Shown here in pieces: positions 52,853 through 63,681 of a stretch of 64,000 bases of DNA (within the stretch, counting starts at the first letter, position 1; each line of letters starts with the position of its first letter). This stretch comes from an uncultured Clostridia bacterium. Its GTDB lineage: Bacteria > Bacillota > Clostridia > Christensenellales > CAG-917. The stretch lies in NCBI GenBank assembly GCA_944358385.1, contig CALVQW010000009.1:1-64000 (forward strand). Direction: 5' to 3'. Both the position numbers and the translations under genes were made by a program. The notes under the pieces were generated by a model. The model did not search any database and was not told where the DNA came from. It worked only from the letters and a program-made list of their open reading frames with translations.

Positions 52853-53635
52853 TTATGCCGCGAATCCTCCGCCGGAGAAATCTCCGCCGTTGTCATTCGC
52901 CGCAGCAGCGGCTGCTTTCTTTTTCTTGTTCTTCTTGACGAGCACCACCGTCACCACGATGCCGACGATCAACACCACGACCGCAATGGGTACGGCTATG
53001 ATGATGGCAAACATATCCGGTCCGGATGAGGGAGGAGGAGGTGCCATATCGCCGTTGCTGCCAAGAGTGCCGTCCTGCGGAGGATAGAATGCGAATTTGA
53101 GCATTCCCTCTTCCGGGCTTCCTCCCATGTTCGCAATGTTGCCGAGCGCGCCTTTAAGAAGAATGGTAAAGTTGTAGACACCCGCCTCGTCCGGAGCAAA
53201 GACCGCCTCTTCGCCGTGAGGAACTTCTTTGCCGTCCGCATCCAGCAGGACCACGTTCTGAGGATCGTATGCGGGCGAATTGTCATTGTCCATTTCATCT
53301 TCTTCAAACTCTTCGAAATACCAATCGTCCTCACCCAGCAGGATCATATGCAGGTCCGACTTGCCGACCTCGCCTTCGAACCGATATTCTCCGCGACACC
53401 AGTTGTCGTTGTCGTCCGGTATGAAAGATGCGGCCATGCCGCCGACATCCACTCTCCAATGCTTGGCGGAGACGAAGTTGATGACGCCGTTGCTGGATTC
53501 CGCAAGGAACTCCGTTTTCGCGGACCATCCCTGTTCGATCGTGGGTACGTAAGGCTCGTCATTGCAGGCAACAAAAGCAAACAGAGAACCCGCTATTACG
53601 GCAATCAAAACCAATCCAATGAAAAGTTTTCTCAT
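52853..53635 (-). CDS. Lipoprotein with an extra C-terminal membrane segment
   Basis: 260 residues. Lipobox FAFVAC (Cys 24), a beta-rich domain of about 180 residues, Pro/Ser linker, then membrane segment MFAIIIAVPIAVVVLIVGIV, a Lys cluster and an Ala/Gly tail. Having both a lipid anchor and a transmembrane end is uncommon. First gene of the operon with the two large membrane proteins, so it may be their outside partner. Confidence 0.65.
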   Translation of the reverse strand: MRKLFIGLVLIAVIAGSLFAFVACNDEPYVPTIEQGWSAKTEFLAESSNGVINFVSAKHWRVDVGGMAASFIPDDNDNWCRGEYRFEGEVGKSDLHMILLGEDDWYFEEFEEDEMDNDNSPAYDPQNVVLLDADGKEVPHGEEAVFAPDEAGVYNFTILLKGALGNIANMGGSPEEGMLKFAFYPPQDGTLGSNGDMAPPPPSSGPDMFAIIIAVPIAVVVLIVGIVVTVVLVKKNKKKKAAAAAANDNGGDFSGGGFAA

Positions 53636-53701
53636 TTCATCCCCCGATGCAAGCTGCCGTCCCTTGGGCGGCGGCTGCCGAGAAAACTGCTCGGCTGTTA
53701 T

Positions 53702-53730
53702 ATATTATCACACGCGAGCGCATATGACAA
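53702..53730 (-). promoter_or_regulatory. Promoter of the membrane operon
   Basis: Minus strand TTGTCA, 17-base spacer ending GCGCTCGCGTGTGA, TAATAT. Confidence 0.7.
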
Positions 53731-54534
53731 GCCGTATTTTCCGTGTTTAATAATAATTTAATAATTTTAAGGTCGCGCCCGCACCCGCACTCCGCGTGCG
53801 CATACAAAATTAAAACACACACGCGCGCGGCAAGCCACCCTTTTCTCCTCCGACCTTCCTTTCATAATCCTTTCATTCCCCGCCCCTCTGCACACCCGTC
53901 TCCTCTCCCCTGCCCGCGCCCGCAAAACGCATAAACACGGTGTTTATTCGCAAAAACACACACCAAAACCGCGCATTTGCGCATTTCACGGGCGGACGTC
54001 CCCGTTCTCGATGTTTCTCTTTCGTAGACGTTCTGACACGCGCTTAGCGCGGGCATGTTTGAACTATACGTCCCTCTTTCGGAGACGCGCCCATACAACG
54101 CGTCTATATCTATTCAAGCGGCAAAATTTAGCCTTCCCATCAAACGTGCAGCGGACAAAAAACACCGGCTCTTTTTATTCAAGCGGCGAGGAATGCAGCC
54201 TTCCTTTTGGACGCAAAAGGAAGCGAAAACGCCAAGGGGGAATTTTCCGAGTATCCCCCTGGGAACCCCAAAACTCCTCATACCCCCATAAGCAAGATAT
54301 AAAGCTATAAGCACCGTTCGCCCCCTTATCTAAGGGGGCAAAAAAGAAAACGTCAACAAGCGGATAAATTAGATGATCGGGGACGAGTGTACGCGAAAAA
54401 TCGGACAAGTATTTACAAAAGATATGGTACGGCGCGCAAGCGCGCAAAGGTGGAGTGTTTGGGAGAGTCTTTTTGTAATTAAGGCGGACGGCAAGAAGTG
54501 CCGTCCGCAGTTTGTAAATTTTAACTTTTTGTCG

Positions 54535-54602
54535 TTGTCAAGGGCGCGAAAAATTTTGCCAGCTTTGCCGTGCAAAATTTTTCGGCGCAGTTCCTTGACA
54601 AA
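54535..54602. repeat. Imperfect 68-base inverted repeat
   Basis: TTGTCAAGG...CCTTGACAA outside and GCGAAAAATTTTGC...GCAAAATTTTTCGGC inside; looks like a small MITE or structured RNA. Confidence 0.6.
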
Positions 54603-54641
54603 ACAGGCGATTTGAAAGAAACAAAGTGATAGTGAGGGAGC

Positions 54642-54662
54642 GCGAGGGTGTGACACCCTCGC
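54642..54662. repeat. Short palindrome, copy 4
   Basis: Arms GCGAGGGTG and CACCCTCGC around TGA, one base different from other copies. Confidence 0.7.
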
Positions 54663-54847
54663 AAGGCACGATTCCTTGACAAAATATGGTAAGGGCGTAA
54701 CGCCTGTCGTTGTAGAGATGTTCCCTTATAGGGCGGGTGGGCGGGGTACACTAGTAACGTACACTTATTCGAAGCGTCTTTGAGTACGACGTATACTTTT
54801 TCAGAGACGGTCTAACGCACACTCTGAGCGGGCGTATTTGAGCGCGA

Positions 54848-55187
54848 CGTCTCTCATTCGGAGACGGAATCACGCGCCGCAAAGCCAAACTTTCACCGCG
54901 GGCGTCTTGCGCCCGCGCTTGAAAGTCGCGGCGCGAATCTGCGACCTCGCAAGCCAGATGAGAAATTAAGTAGAGACGTCGCTCGTGCGCGTCGAGTCGC
55001 CCTCCTCGCCCCACGAGCGACGCTCAACCGGTACCGGCATCCGCTTAGTTATGTGAGTGCGAGACTCAAACTTTTTAAAGAGGCGGAAAGTTAGTCCCGC
55101 ATTTTGAGAGGAGGGTACTCTATTCCGAGTGGGGGAGGAGTCCCGTAGGGGAGGAGGGGGACAATAACTCCCCTGTCAGGGGACGTC
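54848..55187 (+). repeat. R element 9 (A type)
   Basis: Forward orientation, downstream of gyrA. Second hairpin CGTCGCTCGTG/CACGAGCGACG is perfectly paired. Short units precede it from about 54760. Confidence 0.8.
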
Positions 55188-55289
55188 AGCCCTTTTTACA
55201 CTCTTTGATCACGCCCTACCCTTCGAGCGTGCGCGCCCGAACCCGCCCTACCCTCCGAGCGAGTGTTTATACGCGAGCACTCGTACAAC

Positions 55290-55320
55290 ACAAAAACGCG
55301 GCTTTATGCCGCGTTTTTGT
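55290..55320. terminator. Terminator of gyrBA
   Basis: ACAAAAACGCGGC, loop, GCCGCGTTTTTGT; symmetrical, about 70 bases after the gyrA stop. Confidence 0.85.
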
Positions 55321-55386
55321 GTGTTTTATGTGCTGTTTTGCGCATTTGCGCTGCGTTGCGCGCTACGCGCTCGTGCGGTGGGAGCG

Positions 55387-57987
55387 TCACTCCTCGGTGT
55401 CGGGAGAGGACGTCTCCGCGGGAGAGGTGTCGGGGGCGGATGCCTCCGCGGTCGCTGCGTCTGCGGGGGATGCGGTGTCGGGAGCGGTGTCGCCTTCTGC
55501 CGCGTTCTCCTCTTCGGGGATCTCCTCCTCGTGGGGGGTGAGCGCGATGCTGACCACCTTGGTCTCCTCGCCTTTGAGTTTCATGATGCGCACGCCCTGG
55601 GTGGCTCTGCCTATCTTGGAGATCTCGTCCGCCTGGACGCGGATGATGATGCCGCCGTCCGTGATCATCATGACGTCAGTATCGGCGGGGATGACTTTGA
55701 GTCCCGCGAGGTCGCCGGTCTTGTCGTTGAACACGCCGGCTTTTACGCCCTTGCCCGCTCTGCCCTGCAAGGGATAGTCGTCCACGCTGCTGCGTTTGCC
55801 GTAGCCGTGGGTGGTGATGGTGAGGATCTCGCACCCCTCTGTGACGACGGCGAGGTCCACCATATGCGCGCCTTCGGGGATGCGCATGCTCTTGACGCCC
55901 ATAGCCGTCCTGCCCGTGGGACGCACGTCCGTCTCCTTGAAGCGGATGCAATAGCCCTCGCTGGACGCCATGATGAGCTGATCGTCACCGGAGGTCAGCA
56001 CTGCTTCGATAAGCTCGTCCTCCTCCATGAACTTGATGGCGATCTTTCCGTTGCGCTTGATAGACGCAAACTCTTCGAGCGGAGTCTTCTTGATGAGACC
56101 GCGCTTGGTTGCGAGCATGAGGAACTTGCCTTCCCTCTCTTCGGGGAGGGGGAGGACGGTCTGCACCTTCTCGCCGGGAGAGAGTTGCAGGAGATTGACG
56201 AGAGCGCGCCCGCGGGATGTCTTGCTCGCCTCGGGGATCTCGTAACCCATCATGGTGTACACCTTGCCGAGGTTGGTGAAGAAGAGCATATCCTGATGGG
56301 TGTTGCTGACGAAGATGTGTTCCACAAAATCGTCGTCCTTCGCCTTGTGCGCGGTGACGCCCATGCCGCCGCGTCTCTGGGAGCGGTACTCCGAGACGGG
56401 GATGCGCTTGATGTAGCCGCCGTGCGTCATGGACACCGCGATGTCCTCCTTGTCGATGAGGTCGGCGATGTTGATCTCGGAATAGTCGTAGCTAAGCTCC
56501 GACCTTCTCGGCGTGGCGTAACGCTCCTTGATCTCGGTGATCTCTTGGATGATAAGCTCCTTGACAGCCTCCTCCGAACCGAGAATGCGCTTGTACTCCT
56601 CGATCTCGGCGCGTTTCTCGGCGAGTTCCTCGTTCAATTTCTCCACCTCAAGCCCCGTGAGCCTCTGCAAGCGCATTTCGAGGATGGCGACGGCCTGTTT
56701 CTCGCTGAGCATGAAACGTGCCGTCAATTTGTCTATGGCGTCCTGACGATCCGCGCTCTTTTTGAGCAATTCCACCACCTCGTCGATGTTGGCGAGGGCG
56801 ATGACGAGACCGTTGAGGATGTGTTCCCTCTCCTCCGCCTTTTCGAGGTCGAACCTGGTGCGGCGGACGATGACGTCCTCCTGGTGCGCGATGTAGTATT
56901 CCAGGATCTGTTTGAGGTTGATGATGCGCGGCACGCCGTCCACGAGCGCGAGAAGGATGATGGAGTTGTTCACTTGCAGGCTGGTCTGCTTGAAGAGGGT
57001 GTTGAGCACCACCTGGGGATTGTGATCCTTCTTGACGTCGATGACGATGCGCATGCCCGTGCGGTCGGTCTCCTCGCTGATGTCGGAGATGCCCTCTATG
57101 CGCTTATCCTTGACCTGATCGGCGATGTTCTCGATGAGTTTCGCCTTATTCACCTGATAGGGAAGCTCGGTGATGATGATGCGGCTCTTGCCGCCGGGCA
57201 GTTCCTCTATCTCCGTACGGGAACGGATGACCGCCGCTCCCCTGCCCGTACGGTACGCCTGACGGATCGCAGCCCTGCCGAGGACGAGTCCCGCCGTCGG
57301 ATAGTCGGGTGCGGGGATGTATTCCATGAGGTCGTCCACCGTAAGCTCCGGATTGCGCATGAGCGCGACCACCGCATCGATGACTTCGCCGAGGTTGTGC
57401 GGAGGGATGGATGTCGCCATGCCCACCGCGATGCCGTCCGAACCGTTGACGAGCAGATTGGGGAAACGCGAAGGCAGCACCACGGGCTGTTCGCGCGTAT
57501 CGTCGAAGTTGGGGTAGAAATCCACCGTCCGCTTGTCGATGTCGCGGATCATTTCGAGAGCGATCTTGGAGAGCCTCGCCTCGGTGTAACGGTAAGCCGC
57601 GGGGGGATCGCCGTCCACGGAGCCGAAGTTGCCGTGTCCGTCCACGAGGGGGCAGCGGATGGAGAAGTCCTGCGCGAGGCGGACCATCGCATCATAGACG
57701 GAGCTGTCGCCGTGGGGATGGTATTTACCAAGCACTTCGCCGACCACCATCGCGCTCTTGCGGTAGGGTTTGTCGGGGGTGAGGTTCAGCTCGCTCATGG
57801 CGTAAAGTATGCGCCTGTGAACGGGTTTGAGACCGTCTCTGACATCGGGGATCGCCCTGGACACATTGACCGCCATGGCGTAGGAGATGAAGGACTTTTT
57901 AAGCTCGTTCTCCACCTCGACGTTGACTATCTTGCTGTCCGCAAGATGTTCGAGATATTCTTTATCCTTTTGACTGTCCTTGCTCAT
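55387..57987 (-). CDS. gyrA: DNA gyrase subunit A
   Basis: 866 residues. Breakage-reunion domain with [20 protein letters not shown], quinolone-determining region [19 protein letters not shown] with Ser and Asp at the usual resistance sites, catalytic Tyr in [10 protein letters not shown]. The C-terminal propeller has the GyrA box SQRRGGMGV (Met instead of the usual Lys), supporting gyrase rather than topoisomerase IV. Residues after about 815 are an acidic Ala/Pro/Asp/Thr-rich tail. GGAGG precedes the start; 12 bases after gyrB. Confidence 0.97.
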   Translation of the reverse strand: MSKDSQKDKEYLEHLADSKIVNVEVENELKKSFISYAMAVNVSRAIPDVRDGLKPVHRRILYAMSELNLTPDKPYRKSAMVVGEVLGKYHPHGDSSVYDAMVRLAQDFSIRCPLVDGHGNFGSVDGDPPAAYRYTEARLSKIALEMIRDIDKRTVDFYPNFDDTREQPVVLPSRFPNLLVNGSDGIAVGMATSIPPHNLGEVIDAVVALMRNPELTVDDLMEYIPAPDYPTAGLVLGRAAIRQAYRTGRGAAVIRSRTEIEELPGGKSRIIITELPYQVNKAKLIENIADQVKDKRIEGISDISEETDRTGMRIVIDVKKDHNPQVVLNTLFKQTSLQVNNSIILLALVDGVPRIINLKQILEYYIAHQEDVIVRRTRFDLEKAEEREHILNGLVIALANIDEVVELLKKSADRQDAIDKLTARFMLSEKQAVAILEMRLQRLTGLEVEKLNEELAEKRAEIEEYKRILGSEEAVKELIIQEITEIKERYATPRRSELSYDYSEINIADLIDKEDIAVSMTHGGYIKRIPVSEYRSQRRGGMGVTAHKAKDDDFVEHIFVSNTHQDMLFFTNLGKVYTMMGYEIPEASKTSRGRALVNLLQLSPGEKVQTVLPLPEEREGKFLMLATKRGLIKKTPLEEFASIKRNGKIAIKFMEEDELIEAVLTSGDDQLIMASSEGYCIRFKETDVRPTGRTAMGVKSMRIPEGAHMVDLAVVTEGCEILTITTHGYGKRSSVDDYPLQGRAGKGVKAGVFNDKTGDLAGLKVIPADTDVMMITDGGIIIRVQADEISKIGRATQGVRIMKLKGEETKVVSIALTPHEEEIPEEENAAEGDTAPDTASPADAATAEASAPDTSPAETSSPDTEE

Positions 57988-57999
57988 ACATCCTCCTCA

Positions 58000-59964
<1,965 letters not shown>

Positions 59965-59971
59965 CTAAGAT

Positions 59972-60000
59972 ATTATATCACACGCGCACGCGTATGGCAA
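59972..60000 (-). promoter_or_regulatory. Promoter of gyrBA
   Basis: Minus strand TTGCCA, 17 bases ending GCGTGCGCGTGTGA, TATAAT (59977-59972). Same -10 context as pyrC. Confidence 0.8.
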
Positions 60001-60115
60001 GCGTTTTTGTCCACACCGCACGCGGGCAGCCCTTCCCGCCCCTCACAACGCGTGAAAAGACCATATAAAGCGAAACGGCGGCTTCGGGAGCGCGCCTCTC
60101 TCCTTCCGCACACGC

Positions 60116-60147
60116 AAAAAAACCGACATTGACTTTTGTCGGATTTT
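60116..60147. terminator. Hairpin with T-rich ends on both strands
   Basis: CCGACA, eight-base loop, TGTCGG. On the minus strand a TTTTTTT run follows, on the plus strand ATTTTGTCTTATTTT. It overlaps the promoter-like TTGACT of the next gene. Confidence 0.6.
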
Positions 60148-60157
60148 GTCTTATTTT
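60129..60157 (+). promoter_or_regulatory. Promoter-like site adjacent to the start codon at 60164
   Basis: TTGACT, 17 bases, TATTTT. Six bases separate it from ATG, so transcripts would start at or near the start codon. Confidence 0.4.
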
Positions 60158-60163
60158 GTAGAC

Positions 60164-61036
60164 ATGAAAGCGAAGTTCCGCCTCACCGCCGCAGGCGCGG
60201 TCGTCCTCGTCCTCGCGCTGTGCATACTTCTTCTCCCGCCTCCCTCGGCGGCTGTCGCCGAAGGGCTGTCTCTCTCCGTCTCGGACGGAGTGGCGCAGTG
60301 GGTGCGGGCGGAGGGTGCCACGGGCTATGAAGTGCGGGTGACCTTCGCGGACGGCACTCCCGTCTTTTCGGGCGAACTCGACGCGGACGCGACCTTCCTG
60401 CCCGTCGCGGAAGTGCTGCCCAAGGGTGGCGAATACACCTTCACCGTGACCGCCAAACGAGACACCGAGACATTGCTTACCGCTTCCGTCACATTCACCC
60501 ACACCCTCACTCTATCCTCTCCCCGCGTGCTCTCCTTTGAGGACGGCGTATTGAGCTGGTCCGCCACGCACGGCGCGACGGGCTACCGTCTCACTCTCAA
60601 CGGCGTGGACTTGGGGACATTCACGACGCCCCGTGCGGACATCGGCGATATGCTCGCGGTAAGCACCGACGTCACCGCATCCGTGACCGCGCTGGGAGAT
60701 GCCTTCAACCTCGCTTCCGCACCCGCCGTATACACCTTCTCCTTCCGTGCCGCGCCTCTCCCGCCCTACGGTGCGATCCTCGCCGAACGGGACGGGAGCG
60801 TAGTGGTGAGCTGGACTCCCTCTCCCGACGAAACAACGGAAGGTTATGTTTACTCGCTGTTTTGCGGTGATGAACTCCTGTTTTCTGCGAAATGCACAGA
60901 GAATGCCGCCGACATCACGGAGTATGTGACTGCGGGCGGGAGCTATGTCATCAAGATAAGCTCGGTGTCCGACGCGGGAACGGGCGCAGCCTTCCTCTTC
61001 GCGTTCGAAGTGCGGGATAAAGAGGTGGCGGCATGA
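60164..61036 (+). CDS. Secreted Fn3-like protein, unknown function
   Basis: 290 residues. A signal peptide (KFRLTAAGAVVLVLALCILL, cleavage near AVAEG) is followed by repeated beta-sandwich-like units with LSVSDGVAQWVRAEGATGYEV, VLSFEDGVLSWSATHGATGY and SVVVSWTPSPDETTEGYVYS, the spacing of fibronectin type III or Ig-like domains. Probably surface or extracellular. No Shine-Dalgarno precedes ATG 60164; a TTG at 60146 would be an alternative start. Overlaps the next gene by ATGA. Confidence 0.6.
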   Translation: MKAKFRLTAAGAVVLVLALCILLLPPPSAAVAEGLSLSVSDGVAQWVRAEGATGYEVRVTFADGTPVFSGELDADATFLPVAEVLPKGGEYTFTVTAKRDTETLLTASVTFTHTLTLSSPRVLSFEDGVLSWSATHGATGYRLTLNGVDLGTFTTPRADIGDMLAVSTDVTASVTALGDAFNLASAPAVYTFSFRAAPLPPYGAILAERDGSVVVSWTPSPDETTEGYVYSLFCGDELLFSAKCTENAADITEYVTAGGSYVIKISSVSDAGTGAAFLFAFEVRDKEVAA

Positions 61037-62046
61037 AAAAGTTTCCCGCTCTTTTGCTGCTCGTCATTCTCCTCGCTCTCTCGCTCGCCGCCTGCGGAGA
61101 GGATATGCCCGCGCCGCCCGAAGAAGGGTTTTCTGTGTCCGGCATCGTCCTCGCGGACGGCGAGCCGCTGCCCGGCGTGACCGTACTTGCGGACGGAGAG
61201 AAGGTGGGTGAAACGGATGAGTACGGTGTCTATTCCGTGACCGTCACCGAAAAATACGCCGTCCTGGCATTCGAGAAGGAGGGCTATGTTTTCTCGCCCG
61301 ACTCGTACACCGTGACCGGAGACGCGAACGACTACAACGTGACCGCGTCGCTTGCGCCCGACGACGACGAGCCTTCCCCGCCCGACATCCCCGACGAACC
61401 CGACGAACCCGATGTCCCTGACCTTCCCGATCTCCCCGACGATCCCGACGATCCGGAGCCTCCCGCTCCCCTTCCCTTGGACGGCGCGTACGGCTTTTAT
61501 GCCGCATATGCCGCGGACGGGAGCTTTATGGTAGGCTTCGCCGCGGACACCCGCACGGAAACCGTTTCCCTCTCCGTCTCTTTCAGCGAGGCCTCACTTG
61601 CCGCATCGGCAGCGGTAAAGGACGGTGCATTCGATTTTGACGGCGTGTCCCTGCCTTTCTCCGCGGAGACCGCCTCCGACCGCATCAACATCCTTGCGGA
61701 CGTCACCTCCCTCGCCGAACTTGCGGGCGGCAGCTTCACTCTCACGGTCACCCTCTCCGCCGAAGGCATGACAAGCGCGACTTCTTCTCCCTTCTCCTGC
61801 TCCTTCGCGCTCGCGCCTCCCTCGATCTCCGAACCGACATTGACGGACGGCATCCTCTCGTGGCGCGTGTCCGGACTCCCCGAAGAGTGCGAGTTCGTCC
61901 TCCTCGTCAACGGCATCGTCATCGCCCGCACTCCCGAGCTCTCCTTCGACATCTCCTCTCTCCCCATCCCCGACGGCGCGACTCTCCGCGTCGCCGCCCT
62001 CTCGGAGAACCTCCTCCTCGCCCTCTCTCCCTCCCTCGCTTTGTGA
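61033..62046 (+). CDS. Lipoprotein with carboxypeptidase-regulatory-like domain and Pro/Asp linker
   Basis: 337 residues. Lipobox LSLAAC (Cys about 21). Residues about 30-105 resemble a CarboxypepD_reg/SdrB-like fold (VSGIVLADGEPLPGVTVLAD, DEYGVYSVTV). Residues about 110-145 are a Pro/Asp/Glu repeat linker (DEPDEPDVPDLPDLPDDPDD). The rest is Ser/Ala/Thr-rich beta structure with an Fn3-like unit at the end. Co-translated with the upstream secreted protein; a joint cell-surface role is likely but unproven. Confidence 0.65.
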   Translation: MKKFPALLLLVILLALSLAACGEDMPAPPEEGFSVSGIVLADGEPLPGVTVLADGEKVGETDEYGVYSVTVTEKYAVLAFEKEGYVFSPDSYTVTGDANDYNVTASLAPDDDEPSPPDIPDEPDEPDVPDLPDLPDDPDDPEPPAPLPLDGAYGFYAAYAADGSFMVGFAADTRTETVSLSVSFSEASLAASAAVKDGAFDFDGVSLPFSAETASDRINILADVTSLAELAGGSFTLTVTLSAEGMTSATSSPFSCSFALAPPSISEPTLTDGILSWRVSGLPEECEFVLLVNGIVIARTPELSFDISSLPIPDGATLRVAALSENLLLALSPSLAL

Positions 62047-62261
62047 ATCCGGGCGTGACTATGACGGAACACTCTTTTGAAAAAAGTCTGACGCAACTTC
62101 CGAGTGAGCGTGCTTGAACACGACGGATGCTCGTTTGGAGAGATACTAACGCGCACTTATTCGGAGAAATTTAACGTGTACTCTGTGCGGGCGTCTTTGA
62201 GCACGACGTCTCTCTTTCGGAGACGATCTAACGCACACTTTGAGCGTGCGCGCTTGAACCC
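62047..62261. other. Intergenic: array of short R-flank units
   Basis: Repeats of CACTTATTCGGAGAAATTTAACG, TCTGTGCGGGCGTCTTTGAGC and ACGACGTCTCTCTTTCGGAG lead into R element 10. No gene. Confidence 0.55.
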
Positions 62262-62763
62262 GATGTCTCTCTTTCGGAGACGGAACCGGAGCCGCAGGGC
62301 GGCGACTATTTGAGTGCCGAACCGTGAGGTCCAGCGATTGCTGCGCCTTGCGCCGATCGCGTCGTGCCGCACCGAAGGTCTAGCGATCGTTGCGCTCTGC
62401 GCCGATCGCGTCATTCCTCCGCCCTCGGGGTCCCCGGGTGAAAATCTTTGATTTTCAGCTGGGGTAATCGTGCCGGGTATTCAGTGGGTGCAGTCCTCCG
62501 CTTAGTTATGTGAGTGCGAGAGATAAAATCTTGTAGAGATGTATCGTCAGTCCCGCATGATGCGAGGAGTGAAGTCCCACGGGGTCCCCGCCGAATGAAT
62601 ATTCGGAAGGGGAAAAGGAGCCGCCGTGCGACAGATAAGCGGCGAAGGTAACGCCGCCGCGCAAGCCGAGTGCGTGCTGCGACGCCACGGGGGTGGAAAG
62701 CCCGAATGGGGCTCCCCGCAAAATGCATGCATTTTGTGGGGTCCCCGGGTTGGAGGGGGGGGG
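62262..62763 (+). repeat. R element 10 (B type, enlarged)
   Basis: Forward orientation. Same blocks as R3 reversed but with an extra duplicated segment of about 50 bases (GCGATTGCTGCGC and GCGATCGTTGCGC versions, each ending GCCGATCGCGTC) near 62330-62412, a hairpin TGAAAATC/GATTTTCA, a palindrome CCCCGCAAAATGC/GCATTTTGTGGGG near 62718 and a 10-G run at its end. Confidence 0.7.
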
Positions 62764-62816
62764 GTATCTCACTCCCCCGCGAGACGTACAGCTTGTCAGC
62801 AGTATGTTTTAAAACG

Positions 62817-62841
62817 AAAACCCCGTCCGAAGGCAGGGGCT
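62817..62841 (-). terminator. Terminator-like hairpin downstream of hsp20
   Basis: Minus strand CCCCTGCC, TTCG, GGACGGGG, TTTTCG, preceded by CTGCGTCAAAG as in P cassettes. Confidence 0.6.
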
Positions 62842-62877
62842 TTGACGCAGTTATTCGCCCGACGCAAAATTGGTTCA

Positions 62878-63001
62878 CTGAGCGCGATATTTGGATGCAG
62901 AACGCGAAAGCACCCCCTTTTCGGTGAGGCGCGTACTTGGTCGTACGTAACGAGCCGAAAAAGGGGTGCTGACAAAGTTCTGCGCCAAATAGCGCGCTCA
63001 G
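62878..63001. repeat. P palindrome abutting the hsp20 stop codon
   Basis: 124 bases, inner part nearly identical to 19446-19571. Outer arms differ together: CTGAGCGCGATATTTGG and CCAAATAGCGCGCTCAG, paired except one position. The end contains the hsp20 TGA (63000-62998). Confidence 0.75.
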
Positions 63002-63429
63002 TCGATGGGGATGACTTTCTTCGGCTCAGGCCTCTCCTCCTCCTTCTTCGGCAAAGTGACGGTGAGGACGCCTTTGTCGTACTTGGCTTTGACGGAGTCT
63101 TCGGAGATGTCGCCGATGTAGTAGCTGCGCTGGCAGGAGACGCTGCGTTCTTTGCGGACGTAGCGGTGGGATTTGTCGGGTTCTTCCTTCTCGCTCTTGG
63201 CGGCGCGGACGGTGAGATAGCCGTTCTCGATGTCGAGGGAGATCTCATCCTTCTCGAAACCGGGCATCTCGACGTCGAGGATGTAGGAATCCTTGGTCTC
63301 CTTGATGTCGGTGCGCATGGAATCCAGCTTCTCATCGTAGAACAGCGGGCGGAACAGCTCGTTGAACGCACTGTCGATGAAATCGAACGCATTGTTGTTT
63401 CTGTTATAGTTCGTAAGATAGTTTCTCAT
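62998..63429 (-). CDS. hsp20: Small heat shock protein, Hsp20 family
   Basis: 143 residues. Alpha-crystallin domain at about 37-130 with DIKETKDSYILDVEMPGFEK, LTVRAAKSEKEE and the C-terminal GVLTVTLPKK and a VIPID end (IxI-like). ATP-independent holdase. AGGAG precedes the start. A promoter followed by a CIRCE operator places it under HrcA. Confidence 0.93.
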   Translation of the reverse strand: MRNYLTNYNRNNNAFDFIDSAFNELFRPLFYDEKLDSMRTDIKETKDSYILDVEMPGFEKDEISLDIENGYLTVRAAKSEKEEPDKSHRYVRKERSVSCQRSYYIGDISEDSVKAKYDKGVLTVTLPKKEEERPEPKKVIPID

Positions 63430-63505
63430 GATATCACTCCTTTTTTAACGGGGCTTTTGGTGCCGCTTGCGGGGAGGAGCTTCTGGCACTCGCCCTCGCT
63501 GTCTG

Positions 63506-63532
63506 TTAGCACTCTATCGCTCCGACTGCTAA
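63506..63532 (-). promoter_or_regulatory. CIRCE operator (HrcA site)
   Basis: TTAGCACTC, nine bases, GACTGCTAA; the consensus right arm is GAGTGCTAA, one mismatch. Lies immediately after the hsp20 -10. Confidence 0.85.
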
Positions 63533-63533
63533 C

Positions 63534-63561
63534 ATTGTAACACTCTCCCTCGATTTGTCAA
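63534..63561 (-). promoter_or_regulatory. Promoter of hsp20
   Basis: Minus strand TTGACA (63561-63556), 16 bases, TACAAT (63539-63534). Confidence 0.8.
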
Positions 63562-63681
63562 TAGGTTTTGCAAAATTTTTGAAAATATTTTGCGAACAGT
63601 TTTAAACTTGTCCGCCCGCGGTTTCAAAAGATGTCGTCTAACGGGCGGAACCTTTGCGCGACGCGCGGAATATACTGCCCT

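Larger units (their letters stand above)
53761..54847. other. Long non-coding stretch with pyrimidine tract, hairpins and repeat fragments
   Basis: Contains a C/T-rich run at about 53827-53930, a palindrome ATAAACAC/GTGTTTAT near 53931, short R-flank units at 54005-54090, a hairpin GCCCCCTTATCTAAGGGGGC near 54330, another GCGGACGGCA/TGCCGTCCGC near 54483, a large inverted repeat at 54535 and a palindrome at 54642. No convincing coding region. It is less GC-rich than its surroundings and could be remnants of mobile DNA. Confidence 0.5.

Noticed and set aside
53761..54500. Decayed protein gene in the gap before gyrA
   Set aside because: Frames here are short, mutually overlapping and composed of repeat-like residues; no family recognised.
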